A stretch of 8,614 nucleotides of DNA. Origin: Rhizobium sp. LCM 4573 (GTDB lineage: Bacteria > Pseudomonadota > Alphaproteobacteria > Rhizobiales > Rhizobiaceae). Made by a program: the position numbers and the translations under genes. The DNA is taken from assembly GCF_001854865.1 (NCBI RefSeq), contig NZ_MDDW01000001.1:434114-442727 (forward strand), given 5' to 3'. This document shows positions 1 through 6,021 of the stretch, piece by piece (position 1 is the stretch's first letter; each line of letters opens with the position of its first letter). A model generated the notes under the pieces. That model had not been told where the DNA came from. It searched no databases and saw only the letters and a list, made by a program, of their open reading frames with translations.

Positions 1-1235
1 ACCTTTCCGGACTGATCGATGGCCTCCTCGATATATCGAAGATCGAGGCCGGCCGGCTGCAGGTCTATTCCAACGAGATAAACATCCAGGATTTCCTCGA
101 CCAGATCGTCGAGATGTTTTCCCTGCAGGCCCACGCCAAGGGTCTTGCTTTCGAGCACGAGCGCGCTCCCTCGCTTCCGCAATATGTCCGCACCGACGAG
201 AAGCGCTTGCGCCAGATCCTCGTCAACCTGCTGTCGAATGCGATCAAGTTCACCGACCACGGCAAGGTGCGTTTCGAAGTCGCCTATCGCAGCCAGGTGG
301 CGAGTTTCACGGTTTCGGATACCGGCCGGGGCATAGCGGAAAAAGACCTCGGCCGCATCTACGAGCCTTTCCAGCGCGGCGAGGCCGACAGCGTCAAACC
401 CATGCCGGGCCTTGGCCTCGGGCTCACCATCACCCAGCTTCTCACCAACACGCTCGGCGGTGAGATCAAAGTGGAAAGCAGGAAGGACGAAGGTTCGACC
501 TTCCGCGTGCGGCTTATGCTGTCCGCCGTCGACCGGCCCAATACTGCGCCGGCTGCGGAAAAGAAGATCGTTTCCTATACCGGCCCGCGCCGCACCATCG
601 TCGTTGTGGACGACAACGAGGACCACCGCGACCTGATGCGGGAAGTGCTGGTGCCGATGGACTTCGTGGTGCTGACCGCAAACAGCGGCCCGGACTGCCT
701 GACCCTGATCGAGGGCGTGAAGCCGGACCTCTTCCTGATCGATATCCTGATGCCCGGCATGAGCGGCTGGCAGCTGCTCGCCAGGCTGAGAGAGATCGGC
801 CAGACGGCCCCCATCGTCATGCTGTCCGCCAATATCAATGACGGGGTCGCGGCCAATCTGGGAGACGAGGGACCGAACGACACCATCTCGAAACCGGTCG
901 ATATCCGCCGCCTGAGCGATCGATTGGCGGCGCACCTCGGCCTCGAATGGATCTATGAAGGCGATCCTGCCTTCTCTCCACCGCCGATGGCGAAGGGGCC
1001 GGTCAGGAGCCCGGGGAAAAACCATGTGCAGGACCTTTTGCGCCTTGGCGAAATAGGCTACGTCCGCGGCATCGAAGCCAAGCTCGCCGATATTGCCCGG
1101 ATGGAGGAAAACCGGCCTTTCGCCGAAGAGCTTGGCGCCTATGTGCAGGCTTTCGACATGGCGGGCTATATGACTTTCCTCAATCGCTTCGGCGAAGAAG
1201 GGCGCTTCGGTGAAGAAAGGGCCACCGATGGCTGA
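1..1235 (+). CDS. Hybrid sensor histidine kinase, 3' part (5' end outside window)
   Basis: The reading frame is open from base 3 back to the window edge, so about 410 C-terminal residues are visible and the start is missing. It begins in the second helix of a HisKA dimerisation domain (LLDISKIEAG, about residues 9-18); the phosphorylated H-box histidine lies upstream, outside the window. A HATPase_c domain follows: N-box NLLSNAIKFT (Asn codon at 237), G1 box DTGRGI (Asp codon at 318), F-box YEPFQRG and G2 box GLGLGLT (from 408). A receiver domain runs from about 591 to 935, with the acidic pair VVDDN, phospho-acceptor Asp in LFLIDILMPG (codon 741) and Lys in SKPVD (codon 891). The last ~90 residues are a predicted helical tail without an HPt-type HxLKG motif. 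No membrane segment is visible in this part. The stop overlaps the following response-regulator gene, which is probably its partner. The sensed signal cannot be told because the N-terminus is absent. Confidence 0.95.
   Translation, partial: LSGLIDGLLDISKIEAGRLQVYSNEINIQDFLDQIVEMFSLQAHAKGLAFEHERAPSLPQYVRTDEKRLRQILVNLLSNAIKFTDHGKVRFEVAYRSQVASFTVSDTGRGIAEKDLGRIYEPFQRGEADSVKPMPGLGLGLTITQLLTNTLGGEIKVESRKDEGSTFRVRLMLSAVDRPNTAPAAEKKIVSYTGPRRTIVVVDDNEDHRDLMREVLVPMDFVVLTANSGPDCLTLIEGVKPDLFLIDILMPGMSGWQLLARLREIGQTAPIVMLSANINDGVAANLGDEGPNDTISKPVDIRRLSDRLAAHLGLEWIYEGDPAFSPPPMAKGPVRSPGKNHVQDLLRLGEIGYVRGIEAKLADIARMEENRPFAEELGAYVQAFDMAGYMTFLNRFGEEGRFGEERATDG
1215..1220 (+). promoter_or_regulatory. Shine-Dalgarno deciding the response-regulator start
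   Basis: GAAAGG sits 7 nt before the ATG at 1228. This favours that ATG over the in-frame GTG at 1210, which would add six residues (VKKGPP) of no obvious value. The site lies inside the end of the kinase gene, as expected for translational coupling. Confidence 0.6.
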
Positions 1236-2163
1236 GACGGCCCTGCCCCGCGATATCGTGCTCCTGGTTGACGACAGCCCCGAGGCGCTGGGTTTCCTGA
1301 CGGAGGCGCTCGAGCAATCCGGCTTCTCGGTGCTGATCGCCACCTCGGGTCAATCGGCGCTCAACATCGTCGAGCGCATCACACCGGATCTCATCCTGCT
1401 CGATGCGGTCATGCCGAACATGGATGGTTTTGCTACCTGCCGGATGCTGAAGACCAACGCGGCCGTGGCGCAGGTGCCGGTGATCTTCATGACCGGGCTG
1501 ACGGAGACCGAGCACGTGGTGCACGCGCTCGAGTCCGGCGGCGTCGATTACCTCACCAAGCCGATCAACATCGACGAGTTGCGAGCCCGCATCCGCGTGC
1601 ACCTTTCGAACGCCCGCTCCGCCCAGAGCGCCCGCGTGGCGCTCGATGCCGCCGGCCGGCACCTGCTGGCCGTGAGAGGCGACGGCGGCCTCCATTGGTC
1701 GACGCCGCAGGCAACGCGGCTCATTAGGGCCGCCACCGGCACCGAAGACGGGCTAGACCTTGCCGCCCGTCATATCGCGGCCTGGCTGGCGGGCCGCGAC
1801 AAGCCCGGCTTTGCCCGCGACGCCACGTTCTCCATGCCCCGCAGCGGCGAGACGAACCTGCAATTCGCCTATCTGGGCGCCATCGGCGCAGACGAACATC
1901 TCTTCCGGCTGACCGCGGCCAGCAACCGTTCCGATGACGAAGTGCTGCGCCAGCATTTTTCCCTCACCCAGCGCGAGTCGGAAGTGCTGCAATGGATCGC
2001 CAAAGGCAAGTCGAACCGCGACATCGGCGATATCCTCGGCCTTTCCGCCCGCACGGTGAACAAGCATCTGGAGCAGATCTACGTGAAGCTCGGCGTCGAG
2101 AACCGCGCTTCGGCTGCCGTCAAGGCCGCCCATGCGCTGCATGGTGAGGAGCGGTCCGCGTAG
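1228..2163 (+). CDS. Two-component response regulator, REC-linker-LuxR-type HTH
   Basis: This 311-residue cytoplasmic transcription regulator has two recognisable domains. The N-terminal receiver (about residues 8-125) has the acidic pair D15-D16, phospho-acceptor D59 in LILLDAVMPNMDG, T89 and K111 in YLTKPIN. The C-terminal LuxR/GerE helix-turn-helix (about 244-305) contains LTQRESEVLQWIAKGKSN and LSARTVNKHLEQIYVKLG, which match the family well. The ~115-residue linker is not clearly assignable; GDGGLHWSTPQATRLI is faintly PAS-like. The ATG overlaps the kinase stop by 8 nt (ATGGCTGA), so the two are almost certainly co-translated and form a cognate pair. The last residues (ERSA) and the TAG stop lie inside a copy of a 22-bp repeat that recurs 81 bp downstream, so the original C-terminus may have been altered by repeat insertion. 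Target genes are unknown. The convergent liv locus is a neighbour but not a demonstrated target. Confidence 0.95.
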   Translation: MAETALPRDIVLLVDDSPEALGFLTEALEQSGFSVLIATSGQSALNIVERITPDLILLDAVMPNMDGFATCRMLKTNAAVAQVPVIFMTGLTETEHVVHALESGGVDYLTKPINIDELRARIRVHLSNARSAQSARVALDAAGRHLLAVRGDGGLHWSTPQATRLIRAATGTEDGLDLAARHIAAWLAGRDKPGFARDATFSMPRSGETNLQFAYLGAIGADEHLFRLTAASNRSDDEVLRQHFSLTQRESEVLQWIAKGKSNRDIGDILGLSARTVNKHLEQIYVKLGVENRASAAVKAAHALHGEERSA

Positions 2164-2259
2164 TGGAGCAATCGATCCAGTGAATCGATTGCAGCGACGA
2201 ACGCCCTGAGCCAAAGCGAAGGGCTCAACGAGCGGTCCGCGTAGCGGAGCATTCCGCTC
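2149..2259. repeat. Palindromic mosaic repeat between convergent genes (RIME-like)
   Basis: A 22-bp direct repeat occurs at 2149-2170 and 2230-2251 with one mismatch (T2164/C2245). Between the copies lie two inverted repeats: GCAATCGAT at 2168-2176 with its exact complement at 2184-2192 (9-bp stem, 7-nt loop), and TGAGCC at 2207-2212 with GGCTCA at 2222-2227, the latter also able to pair as GCCCT/AGGGC (2203-2207/2220-2224). A third hairpin, AGCGGA-GCAT-TCCGCT, occupies 2243-2258 and touches the stop codon of the minus-strand gene. The arrangement resembles the Rhizobium-type intergenic mosaic elements made of palindromic modules; family membership is judged from memory, not by a search. No T-run follows the stems, so they are not canonical terminators, but they may stabilise or end the two converging transcripts. 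Confidence 0.7.
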
Positions 2260-2662
2260 AAGGTCTTCCGTCTGTAAACTCGACGAGATCCCAGAGATTG
2301 CCGTAGAGGTCCTTGAAGACCGCCACGATCCCGTAATCGGCCTCTTTGGGCTCCCTGACGAACTCGACGCCTCGGCCAAGCAAACTGTTGTAGTCCCGCC
2401 AGAAATCGTCCGTGCGCAGGAACAGGAAGACCCGGCCGCCGGCCTGATCGCCGATATATTCTTGCTGATGAGGAGTGGAAGCGCGCGCCAGAAGCAATGA
2501 AGCGCCGCCATCCCCGGCCGGTTTGACGACGACCCAGCGCTTGTCCTGTTCCGGCTGGTAGGTGTCTTCCACCAGTAGGAAGCCGAGCCTGTTCACATAG
2601 AAATCGATCGCTTCATCGTAGTCACGAACGACGATGGCGATCAGCGCCAGTTGCTGGTTCAT
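2258..2662 (-). CDS. VOC-superfamily (glyoxalase/bleomycin-resistance fold) protein
   Basis: This 134-residue protein has the two-module beta-alpha-beta-beta-beta layout of the vicinal oxygen chelate fold. Module one runs from about residue 5 (IVVRDYDEAIDFYVNRLGF) through the strand RWVVVKP and LLLARA; module two from about 76 (RVFLFLRTDDFWRDY) through GVEFV to FKDLYGNLWDLVEF. Glyoxalase I-type enzymes bind metal through His/Gln and Glu at fixed strand positions. Here the first-module site is Leu7 and the matching second-module site is also non-His; only E128 remains. A glyoxalase I activity is therefore doubtful, and a binding or other VOC role is equally possible. The ATG at 2662 is preferred because the fold starts there and AGAGG lies about 4 nt upstream; the upstream in-frame extension to 2818 runs across the livJ terminator and coding end. 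The gene follows livJ in the same direction, but a strong terminator stands between them, so it probably has its own promoter or depends on read-through. Confidence 0.88.
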   Translation of the reverse strand: MNQQLALIAIVVRDYDEAIDFYVNRLGFLLVEDTYQPEQDKRWVVVKPAGDGGASLLLARASTPHQQEYIGDQAGGRVFLFLRTDDFWRDYNSLLGRGVEFVREPKEADYGIVAVFKDLYGNLWDLVEFTDGRP

Positions 2663-2710
2663 TTTGCCTCTTGCCCTCGCGATCGAACCGGCGCGCCGGT
2701 TCCACCTTCC

Positions 2711-2745
2711 GTAAAACAGAGAAAGCCCGGCAATGCCGGGCTTTC
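2711..2745 (-). terminator. Intrinsic terminator after livJ
   Basis: An 11-bp perfect stem (GAAAGCCCGGC at 2721-2731 paired with GCCGGGCTTTC at 2735-2745) has a 3-nt loop. Read on the minus strand it is followed by TCTGTTTTAC, a moderately T-rich tail. It lies 21 bp past the livJ stop and is well placed to end the liv transcript before the VOC gene. Confidence 0.85.
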
Positions 2746-2759
2746 GAGATGCGATCGAT

Positions 2760-2779
2760 GCAGGGCTTAGCTGCCCTGC
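2760..2779 (-). other. Small hairpin spanning the livJ stop codon
   Basis: GCAGGGC (2760-2766) and GCCCTGC (2773-2779) are exact complements around a 6-nt loop that contains the livJ TAA. It lies directly before the main terminator in the direction of transcription. It may be a second 3'-end stabilising stem, or a chance result of the codons for the last residues. Confidence 0.4.
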
Positions 2780-3885
2780 TGGACGTAGGTGTACTTGCCG
2801 TCCGCGCCCTTCTTCCACTCGTACATGACGTAGCCGGGAAGCTTGGGGTCGCCCTTCTCGTCGAAGGAGATTTCACCCAGAACCGTCGGGAACTTGCCCG
2901 CCTTCATGGCCTCTGCGACCGCCTGCGGATCGGTGGAATTTGCAGCCTTCGCGGCTGCCGCGATCGTCTGCATGGCGGCATAGGAGTAGAGCGTATAAGC
3001 TTCCGGATTGAAGCCGGCAGCCTTGAACTTCTCGACCAGCTCCTTGTTTTCCGGACGCAGCGTCGGGTCCGGACCGAAGGTGTTCAGAGTGCCCTCGACG
3101 GCATCGCCGGCGATCGAGGCAAGTTCGTTGGAGACGATGCCGTCACCGGAAACGAGCGTTGCCTGCAGGCCCTGATCCTTTGCCTGGCGGATGATGAGGC
3201 CGGCTTCCGTATGCAGCCCACCCCAATAGATGATGGTGACGCCCGCTTCTTTCATCTTCGCGATCAGCGCGGAGAAATCCTTGTCGCCGACATTGACGCC
3301 TTCACGGACGACTTCCTTCAGGCCGGCGGCATTCATCGCCTTCTTGGTTTCTTCGGCAAGGCCCTGACCATAAGGGGTCTTGTCGTCGATGACGGCAATC
3401 TTGGCATCCTTGAACTTTTCAGCGAGATAGGCGCCGGCAATGGTGCCCTGCTGGTCGTCGCGGCCGCAGGTGCGGAAGGTGTTCCACAGATCGCGTTCGG
3501 TGAAGACCGGGTTGGTTGCAGCCGGCGTGATTTCCAGGATGCCGTTTTCGGCATAGACTTCCGATGCTGGGATAGATACGCCCGAGTTGAAGTGGCCGAC
3601 CACGAACTGGACGCCATCGGCTGCGAACTTGTTGGCTACGGAGACGCCCTGCTTCGGATCGGAAACGTCGTCGCCGACCACGATCTTAATCTGCTCGCCG
3701 TTGATGCCGCCAGCCGCGTTGATATCGGCGGCAGCCTGCTCGGCGCCCTTCAGGATCTGTGCGCCGAAAGCCGCGTTCGGGCCGGTGATCGGGGCGCCTA
3801 CCCCGACGATGACGTCGGCCCATGCGCTGCCGCTGAAGGCGACCATGGCCGTCAGCGCAACCGCGGAAAGAAGAGACTTCTTCAT
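2767..3885 (-). CDS. livJ: Periplasmic amino-acid-binding protein of the LIV/Bra ABC importer
   Basis: This 372-residue type I periplasmic binding protein (Peripla_BP_6 / Leu-Ile-Val receptor family) is also called livK or braC in rhizobia. Residues 1-23 are a Sec signal peptide: KK, a hydrophobic core, then SAWA with cleavage before D24. The mature protein opens with [17 protein letters not shown], the usual first strand and ligand-proximal loop. Segments typical of the family follow: [55 protein letters not shown] and [22 protein letters not shown] and TPAATNP correspond to the loops that hold the amino-acid carboxyl and amino groups in characterised homologues. The start is supported by GGGAG 7 nt before the ATG. 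It is the last gene of the transporter set, separated by 139 bp from the gene before it, and is closed by a strong terminator. Rhizobial Bra systems can take up a broad range of amino acids, so substrate choice should not be narrowed to Leu/Ile/Val. Confidence 0.97.
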   Translation of the reverse strand: MKKSLLSAVALTAMVAFSGSAWADVIVGVGAPITGPNAAFGAQILKGAEQAAADINAAGGINGEQIKIVVGDDVSDPKQGVSVANKFAADGVQFVVGHFNSGVSIPASEVYAENGILEITPAATNPVFTERDLWNTFRTCGRDDQQGTIAGAYLAEKFKDAKIAVIDDKTPYGQGLAEETKKAMNAAGLKEVVREGVNVGDKDFSALIAKMKEAGVTIIYWGGLHTEAGLIIRQAKDQGLQATLVSGDGIVSNELASIAGDAVEGTLNTFGPDPTLRPENKELVEKFKAAGFNPEAYTLYSYAAMQTIAAAAKAANSTDPQAVAEAMKAGKFPTVLGEISFDEKGDPKLPGYVMYEWKKGADGKYTYVQQGS

Positions 3886-4024
3886 TGATGTACTCCCAGT
3901 TTCTTAAGCGGGTCGGGTTATAGCCAGCGCAATCCCCACCAATACTGCGCCGGAAGTTGTTCCACTCTGGGTTTCCACTTGAGGTTTTTACCCAAGTCAA
4001 TCTGATGGCAGAAAACTCTGCCTG
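3886..4024 (-). promoter_or_regulatory. livJ upstream region with candidate promoter elements
   Basis: This 139-bp gap holds no gene. On the minus strand a -10-like CTATAA lies at 3923-3918, about 33 nt before the livJ ATG, with only a weak -35-like TATTGG at 3944-3939. A good -35-like TTGACT occurs at 4000-3995, but the hexamer 17 nt on (TGGAAA) is a poor -10. It also overlaps an imperfect 21-bp dyad at 3977-3997 (ACTTG...CAAGT), which could be an operator. The livJ Shine-Dalgarno is at 3893-3897. A separate livJ promoter is plausible but unproven. Confidence 0.4.
4007..4022 (-). other. Hairpin between the small membrane gene and livJ
   Basis: GGCAGA and TCTGCC form a perfect 6-bp stem with a 4-nt loop (4007-4012 paired with 4017-4022), starting 2 nt past the stop codon of the membrane-protein gene. 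No T-run follows on the minus strand, so it is not a standard terminator. It could slow decay from the 3' side or reduce transcription into livJ. Confidence 0.5.
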
Positions 4025-4378
4025 TCAATCTTTCTTCTTCCATGAGAAAGCTGAGGTCGGCTCGTACAGCCAATAATAGTTCTGCACCATTTGGCGGGTG
4101 CGCCGCATGCGGAAACCGGCGCTCGAAAAGACGAGCAGAAGCACCGTGTCGATGATGTAGTAGAACGGGCTGATGAACGGTCCCTGGAACAGGGCATAGT
4201 GCATGAAACGCATCACCACGCCGAGCAGCAGCGTATAGATCACCACGGTCGGATAGCCGCTCCAGCCCTCGGCCACCGCCTTGCCGGTGCGCCAGGCGGT
4301 CCAGAAGCCGATCAGCATCACCAAGAAGCGCAGAACGTAGCGAACGCCGGTGTCGCTCTCGAAGAAAAGCCCTTGCAT
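4025..4378 (-). CDS. Small three-helix membrane protein conserved in rhizobial liv operons (DUF6867-like)
   Basis: This 117-residue protein has no known function. I recognise it from memory as the DUF6867-type protein found beside LIV transporter genes in alphaproteobacteria; this needs a profile search. Three hydrophobic segments are visible at about residues 12-32, 43-64 and 71-91. A 26-residue polar tail follows, with RMRRTRQMVQ and an aromatic stretch YYWLYEP, ending FSWKKKD. The basic residues after the third helix suggest a cytoplasmic C-terminus. There is no signal peptide, lipobox or catalytic motif. The start is backed by GAGAGGGAG about 8 nt upstream. The gene begins 24 bp after the livF stop in the same direction, so it is part of the transporter transcript. 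Its position suggests an accessory or assembly role for the LivHMGF complex, but this is inference from context only. Confidence 0.88.
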   Translation of the reverse strand: MQGLFFESDTGVRYVLRFLVMLIGFWTAWRTGKAVAEGWSGYPTVVIYTLLLGVVMRFMHYALFQGPFISPFYYIIDTVLLLVFSSAGFRMRRTRQMVQNYYWLYEPTSAFSWKKKD

Positions 4379-4402
4379 GTCAAACTCTCCCTCTCACCGT
4401 TC

Positions 4403-5131
4403 TCAATGCCGTCCGCCTTCGAGATAGGCGGCGCGCACTTCCGGATTGGCAAGCAGTTCCTTGCCGGTGCCCGCCATCGTCACCTTGCCGTTGACCATGA
4501 CATAGCCCCTGTCGGAGAGCTTCAGCGCGGCGAAGGCATTCTGCTCGACTAGGAAGACCGTCAGTCCCTCCTCCTGGTTGAGCTTCTTGATAGCCTCGAA
4601 AATGCTCTTGACTATGAGCGGGGCAAGCCCCAGCGAAGGCTCGTCGAGAAGCAGGAGCTTGGGCCTCGCCATCAGCGCGCGGCCGATAGAGAGCATCTGC
4701 TGCTCGCCGCCCGAAAGCGTGCCGCCACGCTGGCTCTGACGTTCCTTCAGCCGCGGGAAGAGCGTGAAGATCTTCTCCACGTCCTCCTTGAAGTATTTCA
4801 GATTGTCGAGGCCCGCACCCATCTGCAGGTTTTCCAGAACGGTCATGCGCGGAAAGATGCGCCGCCCCTCGGGAGACTGGGATATGCGCCGGCGCGCGAT
4901 CAGATGGGTCGGCTGGCGGGTGATGTCCTCGCCGTCGAAGATGACCGAGCCGCTGCGTGCCTGCGGGCTGCCGCAAATGGTCATCATCAGGGTCGACTTG
5001 CCGGCGCCGTTGGCGCCGATGAGGCTGACGATCTCGCCCCTGTTGACCACGACATCAACGCCTGCGAGGGCGCGGATATTGCCGTAATAGGTTTCGACAC
5101 CCTGGACGTTCAGAAGGGGTTCGCCGGCCAT
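4403..5131 (-). CDS. livF: LIV/Bra ABC importer ATP-binding protein LivF
   Basis: This 242-residue cytoplasmic ATPase subunit is of normal family length. Walker A is GANGAGKST (39-47), the Q-loop region is ISQSPEGRRIFP (83-94), the ABC signature is LSGGEQQ (139-145) and Walker B is LLLLDEP (159-165) with SLGLAP as the D-loop side. The switch position reads FLVEQN, with Gln where most ABC ATPases have His; this is usual for LivF rather than a defect. SPEGR and VEQN distinguish it from LivG. LivF and LivG (braG and braF in rhizobial naming) act as a heterodimer that powers the LivH/LivM channel. The ATG shares one base with the livG stop (TGATG at 5133-5129), and GGAGG lies about 9 nt upstream, showing tight coupling. 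Confidence 0.98.
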   Translation of the reverse strand: MAGEPLLNVQGVETYYGNIRALAGVDVVVNRGEIVSLIGANGAGKSTLMMTICGSPQARSGSVIFDGEDITRQPTHLIARRRISQSPEGRRIFPRMTVLENLQMGAGLDNLKYFKEDVEKIFTLFPRLKERQSQRGGTLSGGEQQMLSIGRALMARPKLLLLDEPSLGLAPLIVKSIFEAIKKLNQEEGLTVFLVEQNAFAALKLSDRGYVMVNGKVTMAGTGKELLANPEVRAAYLEGGRH

Positions 5132-6021
5132 CAGTTCGCCCCTCCGTCGAGTTCTTCCGCAATCACCTCTTCCACCTCGTCATCTTCAACGCCGAGATAG
5201 GCGGCAATCACCTTCGGGTCGTTCTTCACCTCGTCCGGAGTACCATCCGATATCTTCTGGCCGTATTCCAGCACCACCACATGGTCCGAGATTTCCATGA
5301 CCACGGACATGTCGTGCTCGATGAGCAGGATCGAGACGCCCTCGTCCCGGATCGTATGCAGCAGCGTGTTGAGGGCCGCAGATTCGCGCGGGTTGAGGCC
5401 GGCGGCCGGCTCATCCAGGCAGAGGAGTTCGGGCCCGGTGCACATGGCGCGGGCGATTTCCAGACGCCGCTGGGCGCCGTAGGGCAGATCGCCGGCCGGA
5501 TCGTCGGCCCTGTCGATCAGCTCCGCCTTTTCCAGCCAGTACCGCGCCTTTTCGATCGCCGCCCTGGAGGCGTTCCGGTAGGCCGGAAGGCCAAGCAATC
5601 CGAGGATCGTATAGCCCGAAGCCTTCATCAGCACGTTGTGCTGCGCCACCAGCAGGTTTTCCAGAACCGTGAGACCGGAAAACAGCCTGATGTTCTGGAA
5701 GGTTCGCGCCACCTTGGCGATCTTGGTGATTTCGAAATCCCGCAGCCGCTCCAGGAGGTGCGAGGCGCCGTCCTTCTGGTTGAGCGTGATCATGCCCATG
5801 GTCGGCTTGTAGAAGCCGGTGATGCAGTTGAAGACGGTCGTCTTGCCCGCACCGTTCGGACCGATCAGCGCGGTGATCTCACCGCGCCGCGCCTCGAACG
5901 AGAAGTCGTTGATGGCCATCAGGCCGCCGAACCTCATCGACAGATGCTCGACCTTGAGAATGGTATCGCCAGTTATCGTGGAAGTCATGGTATTCGTCTG
6001 GGTATCCACTTGGGGGGTCAT
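5131..6021 (-). CDS. livG: LIV/Bra ABC importer ATP-binding protein LivG
   Basis: This 296-residue ATPase subunit (braF in rhizobial naming) is longer than the ~255 residues usual for LivG. The extra length is a ~20-residue polar N-terminal extension and an acidic tail (EDDEVEEVIAEE, 279-290). Walker A is GPNGAGKT (54-61), the Q-loop is ARTFQNIRLF (105-114), the signature LPYGAQRRLEIARA (179-192) shows the degenerate LivG form, Walker B is LLCLDEP (199-205) and the switch His is H236 in LLIEHDM. It pairs with LivF at the LivH/LivM channel. The ATG at 6021 is chosen over an internal ATG at 5988 because it overlaps the livM stop by one base (TGATG) and has a perfect AAGGAGG 10 nt upstream. Confidence 0.97.
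   Translation of the reverse strand: MTPQVDTQTNTMTSTITGDTILKVEHLSMRFGGLMAINDFSFEARRGEITALIGPNGAGKTTVFNCITGFYKPTMGMITLNQKDGASHLLERLRDFEITKIAKVARTFQNIRLFSGLTVLENLLVAQHNVLMKASGYTILGLLGLPAYRNASRAAIEKARYWLEKAELIDRADDPAGDLPYGAQRRLEIARAMCTGPELLCLDEPAAGLNPRESAALNTLLHTIRDEGVSILLIEHDMSVVMEISDHVVVLEYGQKISDGTPDEVKNDPKVIAAYLGVEDDEVEEVIAEELDGGAN

Noticed and set aside
2149..2251. CRISPR-like array or attachment site from the 22-bp repeat
   Set aside because: There are only two copies, one overlapping a coding end, with a palindromic spacer and no cas, integrase or tRNA gene nearby.
1753..2511. 252-codon minus-strand open frame across the response regulator, the repeat and the VOC gene
   Set aside because: It crosses two well-supported genes and the palindromic mosaic and its translation is low-complexity; no domain is visible.
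2663..2818. Upstream extension of the VOC gene to an ATG at 2818
   Set aside because: The extra 52 residues are encoded by the livJ end and terminator, match nothing in the fold, and the ATG at 2662 has its own ribosome-binding site.
2671..3888. 405-codon open frame on the plus strand opposite livJ
   Set aside because: It is an antisense shadow of livJ. It would run through the terminator and lacks family features, whereas livJ has a signal peptide and family motifs.
4403..5131. Missing H-loop histidine in LivF as a sign of an inactive ATPase
   Set aside because: Gln at this position (VEQN) is normal in LivF proteins; the other motifs are intact.
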